NCBI RefSeq assembly: GCF_000807675.2
Contig: NZ_CP019962.1
Span: 248,001-312,000 of the forward strand
Length of the DNA: 64,000 nucleotides
Source of the DNA: Eubacterium limosum
Lineage (GTDB): Bacteria; Bacillota; Clostridia; Eubacteriales; Eubacteriaceae
Reading direction: 5' to 3'
Under the pieces are notes generated by a model that searched no databases, was not told where the DNA came from, and saw nothing but the letters and a program-made list of their open reading frames with translations. Both the position numbers and the translations under genes were made by a program. Below, piece after piece: positions 17,092 through 24,734 of the stretch (position 1 is its first letter; the number at the start of each line of letters is the position of its first letter).

Positions 17092-18591
17092 TTATTTCTC
17101 AAAAATCTCTGCCCGACGCACCCACAACGGCCTGAAGGCGGCTCTGAGCTCACGGTAGAAGGTATAGCACTTTTCGTACATCGCATTTTGGCGGGGTTTG
17201 TAAATCTTTTTAAGCCGGCAGCATTTAGCGGCAGCCTCCTCCACGCTGTCGAAAAGGCCAATGGCGACTCCGGCGGTCATGGCAGCACCCAGAGCACCGA
17301 ACTCTGTACCCCTGGTCACCACCACAGATTGCCCGGTCACATCGGCGATCATCTGAGACAGTGTCTCACTTCCCGCACCGCCGCCGGACAGCAGCAAGCG
17401 TCCCCGGCAGCCGCCGCCCTCCAGGCAGTCACGGACCGAGTAGGCCAGCCCCTCATACACCGCTCGCATGAGGTCGCCCTTGGTGGTTCCTGAGTTCACC
17501 CCAAAAAAACTGGCGCTGGCATCCCGGTGCTGGAAAGGAGCCCGCTCACCGGCCAAGGACAGGTAAGGGTGGTAAACAACCCCGCCGCTGCCCGGACGGG
17601 TATCCTCGATGAGTCCCTCCACCACCCGGTAATTGCCGCTCCTGGCAATCTCACGCATCATCCACTCCACATTTTCCATGCCGTTGATGGTGGAGGACAA
17701 ATCAATGGCCAGATCCGCCTGCACATGGTGCAGGTAGTGCCTGCGGCAGCGTGTCACATCACAGTCGCGGAGACGCAGTACCTGCTCCACGGCGCAGGTG
17801 GTGCCCAGCACCACCGCGGCGTCACCCACGCCCACCGCGCCAGTTCCCACCGCTGAAGCCACCACGTCCATGGCCCCGGTAACCACTGGGATTCCAGCCC
17901 GCAGGCCCATTTTTTCCGCAGACACCGCTGTCAGCGCACCGGCAACAGCATCGGAAGGCAGTACCTCTGGAATGGCTCTTTCCGCCTCAGACAGACTGAG
18001 CACGGTCAGAGCCTGTACCGCTGGCGCGCCGTCAATAAGCTTCAAATAGGCGGCGCCTCCGTCGGTGGGGTCGGTGGCGATTTTACCTGTCATACAGTAG
18101 CGCAACCAGTCCTTTGCGAAGAACACGGTCTGAATCTTGCGGTACACATCTGGACGGTTATCCTTAGTCCACCGCAGCAGAAGAAGGGCGCTCCCGGCCC
18201 CGGCCGGCGTGCCCAGGTTCCGGTGTACCAGCTTGCCGATCCCGGGAGTCTTCTCATTGACAGCCCAGTTTTCCTCGTGGGCGCGTCCGTCATTCCACAA
18301 AATAGCGCGGCCCACCGGCCGGTTGTTTTTATCCAGAGCCCATAATCCCTCGCCCTGTCCTGTCACGCCGACAGCCAGTATATCCTCAGGCGCCGCAGGC
18401 CCCTTCTCCATCAGCAGGCGCACGCAGGCCGCTGTCTTTTCCCAGAAAAAATTCATGTCCAGTTCTTTGCGCACACCGTCCTCCAGAATATCACTGGGGG
18501 CCGCCACTGTCTCGATCTCGTGGCCTGTTGTGTCGAAAAGGACTGCCTTTATTTTGGTGGTTCCGCCGTCAATCCCGATGATATAGTTCAT
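17092..18591 (-). CDS. FGGY-family carbohydrate kinase (copy 2)
   Basis: This 499-residue protein parallels copy 1 along its whole length: IIGIDGGTTKIKAVLFD, LAVGVTGQGEGLWALDKNN, the base aspartate in TGAMDVVASAVGTGAVG, LLLSGGGAGSETLSQMIADV and GALGAAMTAG. Key residues are intact, so it should be active. It is GC-richer than copy 1 and clearly diverged, which suggests a different substrate and not a recent duplication. It has its own start (GGGAG before the ATG) and its own terminator, and is divergent from xth. Confidence 0.86.
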   Translation of the reverse strand: MNYIIGIDGGTTKIKAVLFDTTGHEIETVAAPSDILEDGVRKELDMNFFWEKTAACVRLLMEKGPAAPEDILAVGVTGQGEGLWALDKNNRPVGRAILWNDGRAHEENWAVNEKTPGIGKLVHRNLGTPAGAGSALLLLRWTKDNRPDVYRKIQTVFFAKDWLRYCMTGKIATDPTDGGAAYLKLIDGAPAVQALTVLSLSEAERAIPEVLPSDAVAGALTAVSAEKMGLRAGIPVVTGAMDVVASAVGTGAVGVGDAAVVLGTTCAVEQVLRLRDCDVTRCRRHYLHHVQADLAIDLSSTINGMENVEWMMREIARSGNYRVVEGLIEDTRPGSGGVVYHPYLSLAGERAPFQHRDASASFFGVNSGTTKGDLMRAVYEGLAYSVRDCLEGGGCRGRLLLSGGGAGSETLSQMIADVTGQSVVVTRGTEFGALGAAMTAGVAIGLFDSVEEAAAKCCRLKKIYKPRQNAMYEKCYTFYRELRAAFRPLWVRRAEIFEK

Positions 18592-18636
18592 TTTTTCATC
18601 TCCCGTACATTTCTTGGCTCAGTGCTCATGATTCTG

Positions 18637-18645
18637 TGTTATAAT
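18637..18645 (+). promoter_or_regulatory. Extended -10 promoter of xth
   Basis: TGTTATAAT is an extended -10 box. The context TTCTGTGTTATAATAAA is repeated ahead of the response-regulator gene at 19761-19777. Confidence 0.6.
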
Positions 18646-18696
18646 AAATCATATTATACCAAAAAAACAATAAAAAATCGATAAAGGAGCATTGAT

Positions 18697-19461
18697 ATGA
18701 AATTATATTCCTGGAACGTCAACGGCATCCGCGCGGTGGCACAAAAGGGCTTTACCGATTGGGTCGAAGCCGCTCAGCCTGATATCTTATGCCTTCAGGA
18801 GGTCAAAGCCTCAGAGGACCAGATCAGCGAGGACATCAAGAGTATTCCCGGCTACCTCAGCTTTTTCCACGCCGCCGAACGCAAGGGCTACAGTGGTACT
18901 GCCGTCTACTATAAAAAAGAACCCCTCTCGATCACCACTGGTCTGTCTGAAGACCGCTTCAACCACGAGGGCCGCACCATTATCATGGAATACCCAGAGT
19001 TCACCCTCTTTAATATTTACTTCCCCAACGGTCAGAAGGACGATGAACGACTCCAGTTCAAAATGGATTTTTATGACTGCTTCTTAAAGGACGTCAATGC
19101 CTTGGTAGCCCAGGGTAAAAAGGTTATTATCTGCGGTGACGTCAATACCGCGCACACCGAGATGGATCTGAAAAACCCCAAATCCAACGCTAAACGCTCT
19201 GGCTTCCTGCCCATGGAGCGTGAGTGGCTCGACCATTTCTTTGAAAACGGCTATGTGGATACCTACCGCCATCTGCACCCGGATACCGTCGAGTACTCCT
19301 GGTGGTCCTACCGTTTTAACGCCCGGGCCAACAACGCCGGTTGGCGCATTGACTACTTCTTCGTGTCCGACAACGCCATCGACATGGTCAAAGACGCGGC
19401 CATTCACACAGAGGTTACCGGTTCTGATCACTGTCCGGTTTCCATTGAAATTAAAGCTTAA
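18697..19461 (+). CDS. xth: Exodeoxyribonuclease III
   Basis: ExoIII cuts DNA at abasic sites and degrades duplex DNA 3' to 5' in base excision repair. The 254-residue protein shows the whole family set: WNVNGIRAV at the N-terminus, the metal glutamate in CLQEVKA, YYPNGQ-like IYFPNGQKDDERLQFK, GDVNTAHTEMDL (catalytic Asp/Asn), RIDYFFVSD, and the C-terminal GSDHCPVSIEI with the active histidine. Length is typical. It stands alone between divergent kinase copy 2 and its own terminator. Confidence 0.95.
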   Translation: MKLYSWNVNGIRAVAQKGFTDWVEAAQPDILCLQEVKASEDQISEDIKSIPGYLSFFHAAERKGYSGTAVYYKKEPLSITTGLSEDRFNHEGRTIIMEYPEFTLFNIYFPNGQKDDERLQFKMDFYDCFLKDVNALVAQGKKVIICGDVNTAHTEMDLKNPKSNAKRSGFLPMEREWLDHFFENGYVDTYRHLHPDTVEYSWWSYRFNARANNAGWRIDYFFVSDNAIDMVKDAAIHTEVTGSDHCPVSIEIKA

Positions 19462-19470
19462 AAACCTGCC

Positions 19471-19499
19471 CCGGCACACCCGCACTGTGCCGGTTTTTT
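19471..19499 (+). terminator. Terminator of xth
   Basis: CCGGCACA (19471-19478) pairs with TGTGCCGG (19486-19493), followed by TTTTTT. Confidence 0.88.
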
Positions 19500-19501
19500 A
19501 A

Positions 19502-19760
19502 TATCTTTTTTAAATAATCCATCTTCATAATAAAAATAATTTATTTAGTTCCATGCTATAATAGTATTACAGACAAATCGTTATCTGGAACGATCCATCT
19601 GCCACATGTCTGTGGATGTGCTCCTTTCTTTTCAGCCTGTGGTTTTTTCTGGACAGTGCAGTATGTCATTATACCGCAAAAGCAAACTTTTCTTAATCCT
19701 AAATAAAAACGCCTTCGCTCATCTCAAAAGCCATAGGTGTTTTTACTTTGCCTTTAATTT
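19502..19760 (+). other. Gene-free stretch with a possible short structured transcript
   Basis: No open reading frame is convincing here. A TATAAT at 19557-19562 precedes a stretch with two small stems, ATCGTT/AACGAT (about 19577-19594) and CCACA/TGTGG (about 19602-19616), then pyrimidine-rich sequence. A further hairpin with AAAAACGCC and GGTGTTTTT arms lies near 19706-19746. This could be a small RNA or a leader of the downstream two-component genes; no known RNA family was recognised. Confidence 0.3.
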
Positions 19761-19765
19761 TTCTG

Positions 19766-19774
19766 TGTTATAAT
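19766..19774 (+). promoter_or_regulatory. Extended -10 promoter of the two-component operon
   Basis: TGTTATAAT lies 32 bases before the response-regulator start codon, with TTGCCT 15 bases further up as a poor -35 box. Confidence 0.55.
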
Positions 19775-19805
19775 AAACCATCAAATCTTAAATGGGAGAA
19801 TCCTT

Positions 19806-20465
19806 ATGACAAAAATACTTGTGGTTGAAGACGATAAAAATACCAGCGAGGTTATCTCTGATTTCCTTGAGGACGCGGGCTACGAGGTAAAGACGGCCCT
19901 TGACGGCAACAGAGCGCTTGCAGCCTTTGAGTCTCAGCCCTTTGATCTGGTGCTTCTGGACATTATGCTGCCCGGCATCGACGGCCTCACCCTGCTCAAA
20001 ACCATCCGGCAGACCAGCGACGTCCCAGTGCTCATGCTCACCGCCGTCGAGGATGAACACACCCAGGTCATGAGCTTCGACCGTCTGGCGGATGACTATA
20101 TGACCAAGCCCTTTTCTCCCATCCTCCTGGTAAAACGAATAAAGGCGCTGCTGCGCCGTGCCGGAGCCGGTGCGGACTGCATGACGCTCGGGGACGTCAC
20201 CCTCGATTTCGAAGGCTACAGCGCCCACAACGCCAAAGGCCCCATCGACCTGTCCATCAAGGAGCTGGAGCTGATCAAATTTTTGATCGACCATCGGGGA
20301 CGGGCCTTATCCCGCGAGCAGATTCTGGACGGCGTCTGGGGCATCGACTATATTTCCTCAGACCGGAAAATCGACACCCACATTAAAAATATCCGGAAAA
20401 AGCTGGGGGTGGACTGCATTGTCACGGTTCGAGGGCTGGGCTATAAATTTGAGGTGCCAGAATGA
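19806..20465 (+). CDS. OmpR/PhoB-family response regulator
   Basis: The 219-residue DNA-binding regulator has a receiver domain with the acidic pair VVEDDKN, the phospho-acceptor aspartate in LVLLDIMLPGIDG (about residue 51), LMLTAVED and the lysine in MTKPFSP; the C-terminal winged helix ends with HIKNIRKKLG...VTVRGLGYKFE. Its stop codon overlaps the kinase start by four bases, so the pair is translationally coupled. The ABC genes that follow are its likely targets. Confidence 0.93.
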   Translation: MTKILVVEDDKNTSEVISDFLEDAGYEVKTALDGNRALAAFESQPFDLVLLDIMLPGIDGLTLLKTIRQTSDVPVLMLTAVEDEHTQVMSFDRLADDYMTKPFSPILLVKRIKALLRRAGAGADCMTLGDVTLDFEGYSAHNAKGPIDLSIKELELIKFLIDHRGRALSREQILDGVWGIDYISSDRKIDTHIKNIRKKLGVDCIVTVRGLGYKFEVPE

Positions 20466-21940
20466 AAAAACTTAAGCTGTTCCCTAAAACCTTCCTCTTT
20501 ACCCTTAGCCTGATGCTGGTCATCACACTGGTGGCCTACGCCCTTCTCTACTTCCTGCTCCCCGGTGTCTACACCCGGGTAAAGGAAAAAAACATCCTCC
20601 ATGCCACCGATAACCTGGCCGCAGACCTGGAAAAAGCCTCCCCTGCGGACTTCAACGCTCTGATCAGCGCATTTGTCGGTAAAAACAACGCCTCTGCCAC
20701 TTTGTCCGGCAATGGCATTGTCTATTCCAACGGCATCACCTACAGCACCCGCAGCACCGAGGAGTCTGTCCCCGATACTGCACCCCAAAGTATACCTGAG
20801 ACCCAGACCGATCTTCAAAACACAACAGGCCTCTATTCCGTCTCACCTGAAGACATCGTCTCTGCCGTCCCAGACCAGAATATTTTTATCCCAAACGGCA
20901 GCGCCTCCGAGGCCATCTCCACCCAGCGCACAGTCCAATCCACCGACGGCAGTCTTTACCAGCTCAGTGTTACCGCTACCTTGCAGCCCATCGGTGAGGC
21001 ATCAAGCATTATCCTCATGCTTTTGCCCGTGGCGCTCCTGATCTGTCTGGCCATCGCCGCAGTCTTTGCCCTGGTCTACTCCCGGGCCCTCACCCGCCCT
21101 ATCAAGGAGCTTTCCGCCGTTACCGCCAGAATGGCGACCCTAGACCCGGACGCCCGCTGTACTGTCAGCACCGGTGACGAAATCGGTACCCTGTCTGAAA
21201 ACATGAACAGTCTCTACACCTCCCTGCTGAACAGCATTCAGGAGTTGGAGAACGAGATCGCCAAGGTCAGCGCTGCGGAGCAGTCCAAGGTCGATTTCAT
21301 GCGCACCGCCTCCCACGAGCTGAAAACACCCGTCACTGCTGTGAGCGGTATGCTGGAAGGCATGATCTGCAATGTGGGGCGCTACCGTGACCGCGACACC
21401 TACCTTCAGGTCTGCAAAGACCAGATCGACGAGCTGTCTGTGCTCATCCGAGAGGTCCTGGACGCTACCCGTCTCGACATGTTAATGGAAAACCAGGCCC
21501 CCACAGTAACTGACCTCGCTGCCCTGGTCGACCAGGTAGCTGCGCCCTACAGGCTCATTGCCCGGGCCCGCGGCGTCCGCCTCACCATTGACGGCAGCGC
21601 AGGCTTTAACGCACAGGTACCCGTCCCGCTTCTGGAAAAGGCCCTGTCCAATGTGCTGTCCAACGCAGTCAACTATACCACCTCGGGCAAAAATGTCCGG
21701 GTTTACTTCGAGAAGCGAAGCCTCATCGTTGAGAACGCGTGCGCGCCCATTGGCAGCGAACAGCTGCCCCATCTCAAGGAGGCCTTTTACCGGCCCGAGT
21801 TTTCCCACAGCCATGACACCGGCGGCAACGGCCTGGGCCTGTACATCACCGACCGTATCCTGTCCGGCTGCGGCCTGCCCTACACCTTCGAGCCCATGGA
21901 AAGCCCGGAGGGCATGCGTTTTACAATTAACTTCCCATAA
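20462..21940 (+). CDS. Membrane sensor histidine kinase
   Basis: The 492-residue protein has TM1 (about residues 9-32), an extracytoplasmic domain of about 150 residues, TM2 (about 182-205), a HAMP linker (SRALTRPIKELSAVTARM), the phospho-acceptor histidine in MRTASHELKTPVTAV (about residue 286) and an HATPase domain with NVLSNAVNYT and GGNGLGLYITDRIL. The large sensor domain differs from the very short loop of BceS-type kinases, so it is unlikely to sense only through the transporter. A terminator follows directly, separating it from the ABC operon. Confidence 0.92.
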   Translation: MKKLKLFPKTFLFTLSLMLVITLVAYALLYFLLPGVYTRVKEKNILHATDNLAADLEKASPADFNALISAFVGKNNASATLSGNGIVYSNGITYSTRSTEESVPDTAPQSIPETQTDLQNTTGLYSVSPEDIVSAVPDQNIFIPNGSASEAISTQRTVQSTDGSLYQLSVTATLQPIGEASSIILMLLPVALLICLAIAAVFALVYSRALTRPIKELSAVTARMATLDPDARCTVSTGDEIGTLSENMNSLYTSLLNSIQELENEIAKVSAAEQSKVDFMRTASHELKTPVTAVSGMLEGMICNVGRYRDRDTYLQVCKDQIDELSVLIREVLDATRLDMLMENQAPTVTDLAALVDQVAAPYRLIARARGVRLTIDGSAGFNAQVPVPLLEKALSNVLSNAVNYTTSGKNVRVYFEKRSLIVENACAPIGSEQLPHLKEAFYRPEFSHSHDTGGNGLGLYITDRILSGCGLPYTFEPMESPEGMRFTINFP

Positions 21941-21945
21941 TTTCC

Positions 21946-21973
21946 GCCCTGGCCGTCCGCCAGGGCTTTTTTT
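21946..21973 (+). terminator. Terminator after the histidine kinase
   Basis: GCCCTGGC (21946-21953) and GCCAGGGC (21959-21966) form a perfect stem followed by seven T. Confidence 0.9.
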
Positions 21974-22066
21974 ATTTCCGGCTTCACACAAACTCCACAA
22001 AACCTCTATTCTCGCCACACAATCTCCCGTTATACTTAAATCAATCAAGAAAACAGGAGGAAACCC

Positions 22067-23536
22067 ATGAACCTATTCAAACGCGCATTCTTATTCATTA
22101 CCCGAAAGCGGAGTAAAAGCATTCTGCTCCTGCTCATTCTCTTTATCATGGCCAATTTTGTGCTGGCCGGACTGGCGGTACGAAACGCGGCCATCCAGGC
22201 CGAAACAACGGCTCGTGAAAGACTGGGCGGCAAATTCTCGCTGGAGGCCGACATCGACAAACTCATAGCCGGCAGCCCGGAAAGTAAATCCTTTGATAGT
22301 GATCTGGTCACCAAGGAGGCCGCGGAAAAAATAGCGGCTGCCGACGGCGTCAAGGATTATAACCTCGCTGCCAACCGCTATATCCTTCCCGATGGTTTTG
22401 AAAATGTCAAGCCCGAAAAAAAAGAGGAAAGCCCCAATGCGGGCGGTATGGTCACCAACCAGGACGGTACCCCCATTGACCTGAATGCCCTCAACGAAAC
22501 CTTTGACAACATGCTCAACTTCCTGGGGGACACCAGCAGTGAGAAAAACGCTGCCTTTTCCAGCGGCGCCATGAAGCTGACCGAAGGCCGCCACGTCACA
22601 AAGGAGGACATAAACGCCGTGATCCTGCACCAGAAGCTGGCTGAGAAAAACAACCTGAAGGTCGGGGACAAAATCAGGCTCAAATCCGCCGACGCCGTCC
22701 TGCGCAAAGACTCCAGCATCGACCCGGACCAGGTCTTTGAAGCCGAAATTGTCGGCTTTTACACCGAGGCCCAGGCACCCAGAGAGCAGGCGCTGCCCAT
22801 GGCCATGACCATGCAGGAAAACACTATTTTCGGCAGCGCAGACCTCACCGCTGGAATCGGCCTGCCCGCCGGTAAAGCACCATCCTACACCAAGGCCGAT
22901 TTTTACGCAAAGGACCCTAAAAATATCGAGAACCTCATCGAAAAGGCCAGGGCTGACCTCCCCAATCTGGAAGCCGACAACCTCAAACTCTCCGCCGATG
23001 ACGCCCTGTATCAGAAAATGGCTGGTTCCGTGGAAAACATCAGCCGGCTGGTGACCCTGGTTCTGATCATCGTGGCCATTGTCAGCCTGGTGATCCTCTC
23101 CCTGATTCTGACCCTCTGGACCAGAACGCGGATTCACGAATCCGGTATCCTGCTGTCACTGGGCAAGAGCAAGCTGAACATTGTCGGACAGTATGTGGTG
23201 GAGGCTCTGAGTCTGGCGGTCATCGCCTTTATGCTGGCCACCGCCGTTGGCCCGGTGCTGTCACAGGCCACCGCAGATTATCTCATCGCCCGGGAGTCCG
23301 CAGCCGAAACGCCGTCCGGAAACAGCTCAGACACCAGCTTCAGCAGCAATACAGCAAGCAATGATCTTTTCACCCCAGAGGCTGCCCCCATCGACAAGAT
23401 CGACGTATCCCTTAACGCGCCCCTTCTGCTTCAGGTGTACGCTGTGGGCGCAGTCATTGTGATCCTGTCCGTCGGCTTTGCCTCCATCTCCATCCTTCGG
23501 CTGAAGCCAAAGGAAATTCTCTCAAAAATGAGTTAA
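22067..23536 (+). CDS. FtsX/MacB-type ABC transporter permease
   Basis: The 489-residue membrane protein has an N-terminal TM (ILLLLILFIMANFVLAGLAV), a large extracytoplasmic MacB-like domain (about residues 45-315) and three C-terminal TM segments (about 328-350, 375-400, 455-478) with the FtsX signature RIHESGILLSLGKSK. Such permeases couple ATP use to movement of peptides or lipoproteins, or signal stress. A long Ser/Thr/Asn-rich loop (about 410-440) between the last two TMs is unusual. It pairs with the ATPase 15 bases downstream. Confidence 0.88.
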   Translation: MNLFKRAFLFITRKRSKSILLLLILFIMANFVLAGLAVRNAAIQAETTARERLGGKFSLEADIDKLIAGSPESKSFDSDLVTKEAAEKIAAADGVKDYNLAANRYILPDGFENVKPEKKEESPNAGGMVTNQDGTPIDLNALNETFDNMLNFLGDTSSEKNAAFSSGAMKLTEGRHVTKEDINAVILHQKLAEKNNLKVGDKIRLKSADAVLRKDSSIDPDQVFEAEIVGFYTEAQAPREQALPMAMTMQENTIFGSADLTAGIGLPAGKAPSYTKADFYAKDPKNIENLIEKARADLPNLEADNLKLSADDALYQKMAGSVENISRLVTLVLIIVAIVSLVILSLILTLWTRTRIHESGILLSLGKSKLNIVGQYVVEALSLAVIAFMLATAVGPVLSQATADYLIARESAAETPSGNSSDTSFSSNTASNDLFTPEAAPIDKIDVSLNAPLLLQVYAVGAVIVILSVGFASISILRLKPKEILSKMS

Positions 23537-23551
23537 CCGAAAGGAGTTATG

Positions 23552-24223
23552 ATGAAAATATTAGAAATGCAGCACATTACCTACGCCTACAACCACCAGG
23601 AGCCTGTTCTGGAGGACGTTAACCTGACCATGGAAACTGGAAAAATGTACGCGATCCTGGGGCCCTCCGGCTCCGGTAAGACCACCCTTCTCTCCCTGGC
23701 CGGCGGACTGGACATCCCGTCCGAGGGACAAATTCTTTTTAACGGAAAACCTGTGGAAAAGTTCGGTCTCGAAAAGCATCGAAAGCGGAACATTTCCCTG
23801 ATTTTTCAAAATTACAACCTCATTGACTACATGAACGCTGCTGAAAATGTGCGTCTCTCCGCCAAGGGCAGACCCGACGCGCTGCTCACACGTCTGGGCC
23901 TCACCAGCGAGGAAGTCCGGCGCAATGTCCTCAAGCTCTCCGGCGGCCAGCAGCAGCGGGTCGCCATCGCGAGAGCCCTGGCCTCCTCGGCCCCCATTAT
24001 CCTGGCTGACGAGCCCACCGGCAATCTGGACCGGGACACCGCCCGGGATATTACCGCCATCCTGAAACACAGCGCCCATGAATCTGGTAAATGCGTGATC
24101 ATTGTCACGCATTCCAACGCTGTGGCAAAGGAAGCCGACATTGTGTTCAAAATCAAAAATAAAACCGCGGTCACCCTGAAACGCCGCCCAAGCACCCTTA
24201 AGGAGGTCCCCCATGCGCTTTAA
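23552..24223 (+). CDS. ABC transporter ATP-binding protein (MacB/LolD type)
   Basis: The 224-residue cassette has Walker [11 protein letters not shown] (about 37), signature [15 protein letters not shown] (about 131), Walker [13 protein letters not shown] and the switch histidine in IIVTHSN. It powers the permease encoded just upstream. Two ATG codons are adjacent; I prefer the one at 23552 because AAGGAG lies five bases before it. The gene end carries the ribosome site for the next gene, whose start overlaps it. Confidence 0.92.
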   Translation: MKILEMQHITYAYNHQEPVLEDVNLTMETGKMYAILGPSGSGKTTLLSLAGGLDIPSEGQILFNGKPVEKFGLEKHRKRNISLIFQNYNLIDYMNAAENVRLSAKGRPDALLTRLGLTSEEVRRNVLKLSGGQQQRVAIARALASSAPIILADEPTGNLDRDTARDITAILKHSAHESGKCVIIVTHSNAVAKEADIVFKIKNKTAVTLKRRPSTLKEVPHAL

Positions 24224-24662
24224 AAACAAACCGTCCGCCACCGCCCTGGCCTTTTATATCCTGTCCCTGCTTCTGTTTTTCTACACGGTTGTCTCCCTGT
24301 TTCACACGCACCAGTATATCCTCACTCTACTGTCCACCGGACAGCTTGTCGCCAGGGGAAACCTTTATAATATCTTCAGCTACTATATGACCAATTCCAT
24401 CCAGTACCTTATCTTTTCCGCTATCTTTGCCGGTATCGCCGTCCTGCTTGACCCTGACTTCCCAAAAGAGCTGTTCACCAGAAGAACCAACCGCGTCGAG
24501 ATCATCACTTCCCCCATGGAGCAGGACGCCCCCTCCCCCATCGCTTCCAGCGATCCTGTCGCGCTCCAGGCCGAAGCCCCCAAAGCAGAGGCGGCGCCCT
24601 ATGACGATACCCTGGAAGACTTTGAAGAAGATCCCCCCAAAGAGGCAAAACCTTTTAATTAA
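24213..24662 (+). CDS. Small two-helix membrane protein of the ABC operon
   Basis: I do not recognise a family. The 149-residue protein has two predicted TM helices (about residues 9-28 and 58-80) and a C-terminal cytoplasmic tail of about 65 residues rich in Glu, Asp, Pro and Ala. It starts inside the ATPase gene behind AAGGAGGTCCCCC, so it is coupled to it and is probably an accessory subunit of the exporter. It ends at a bidirectional terminator. Confidence 0.75.
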   Translation: MRFKNKPSATALAFYILSLLLFFYTVVSLFHTHQYILTLLSTGQLVARGNLYNIFSYYMTNSIQYLIFSAIFAGIAVLLDPDFPKELFTRRTNRVEIITSPMEQDAPSPIASSDPVALQAEAPKAEAAPYDDTLEDFEEDPPKEAKPFN

Positions 24663-24688
24663 AGCAAAAGGCCCGTTCTCTCCAACTC

Positions 24689-24721
24689 AAAAAGCCACCG
24701 CAAAATCCGCAGTGGCTTTTT
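24689..24721. terminator. Bidirectional terminator
   Basis: AAAAAGCCAC (24689-24698) pairs with GTGGCTTTTT (24712-24721), with further pairing inside, between the convergent exporter and CoA-disulfide reductase genes. Confidence 0.88.
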
Positions 24722-24734
24722 GTATGTGGTGATG

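Noticed and set aside
22091-23137. 348-codon minus-strand frame
   Set aside because: It is the complement of the FtsX-type permease; its Gly/Val/Gln-rich composition is typical of an antisense shadow.
19806-24662. BceRS-BceAB bacitracin module
   Set aside because: The kinase has a large extracytoplasmic domain and the permease has four, not ten, membrane segments, so it is a different exporter type.
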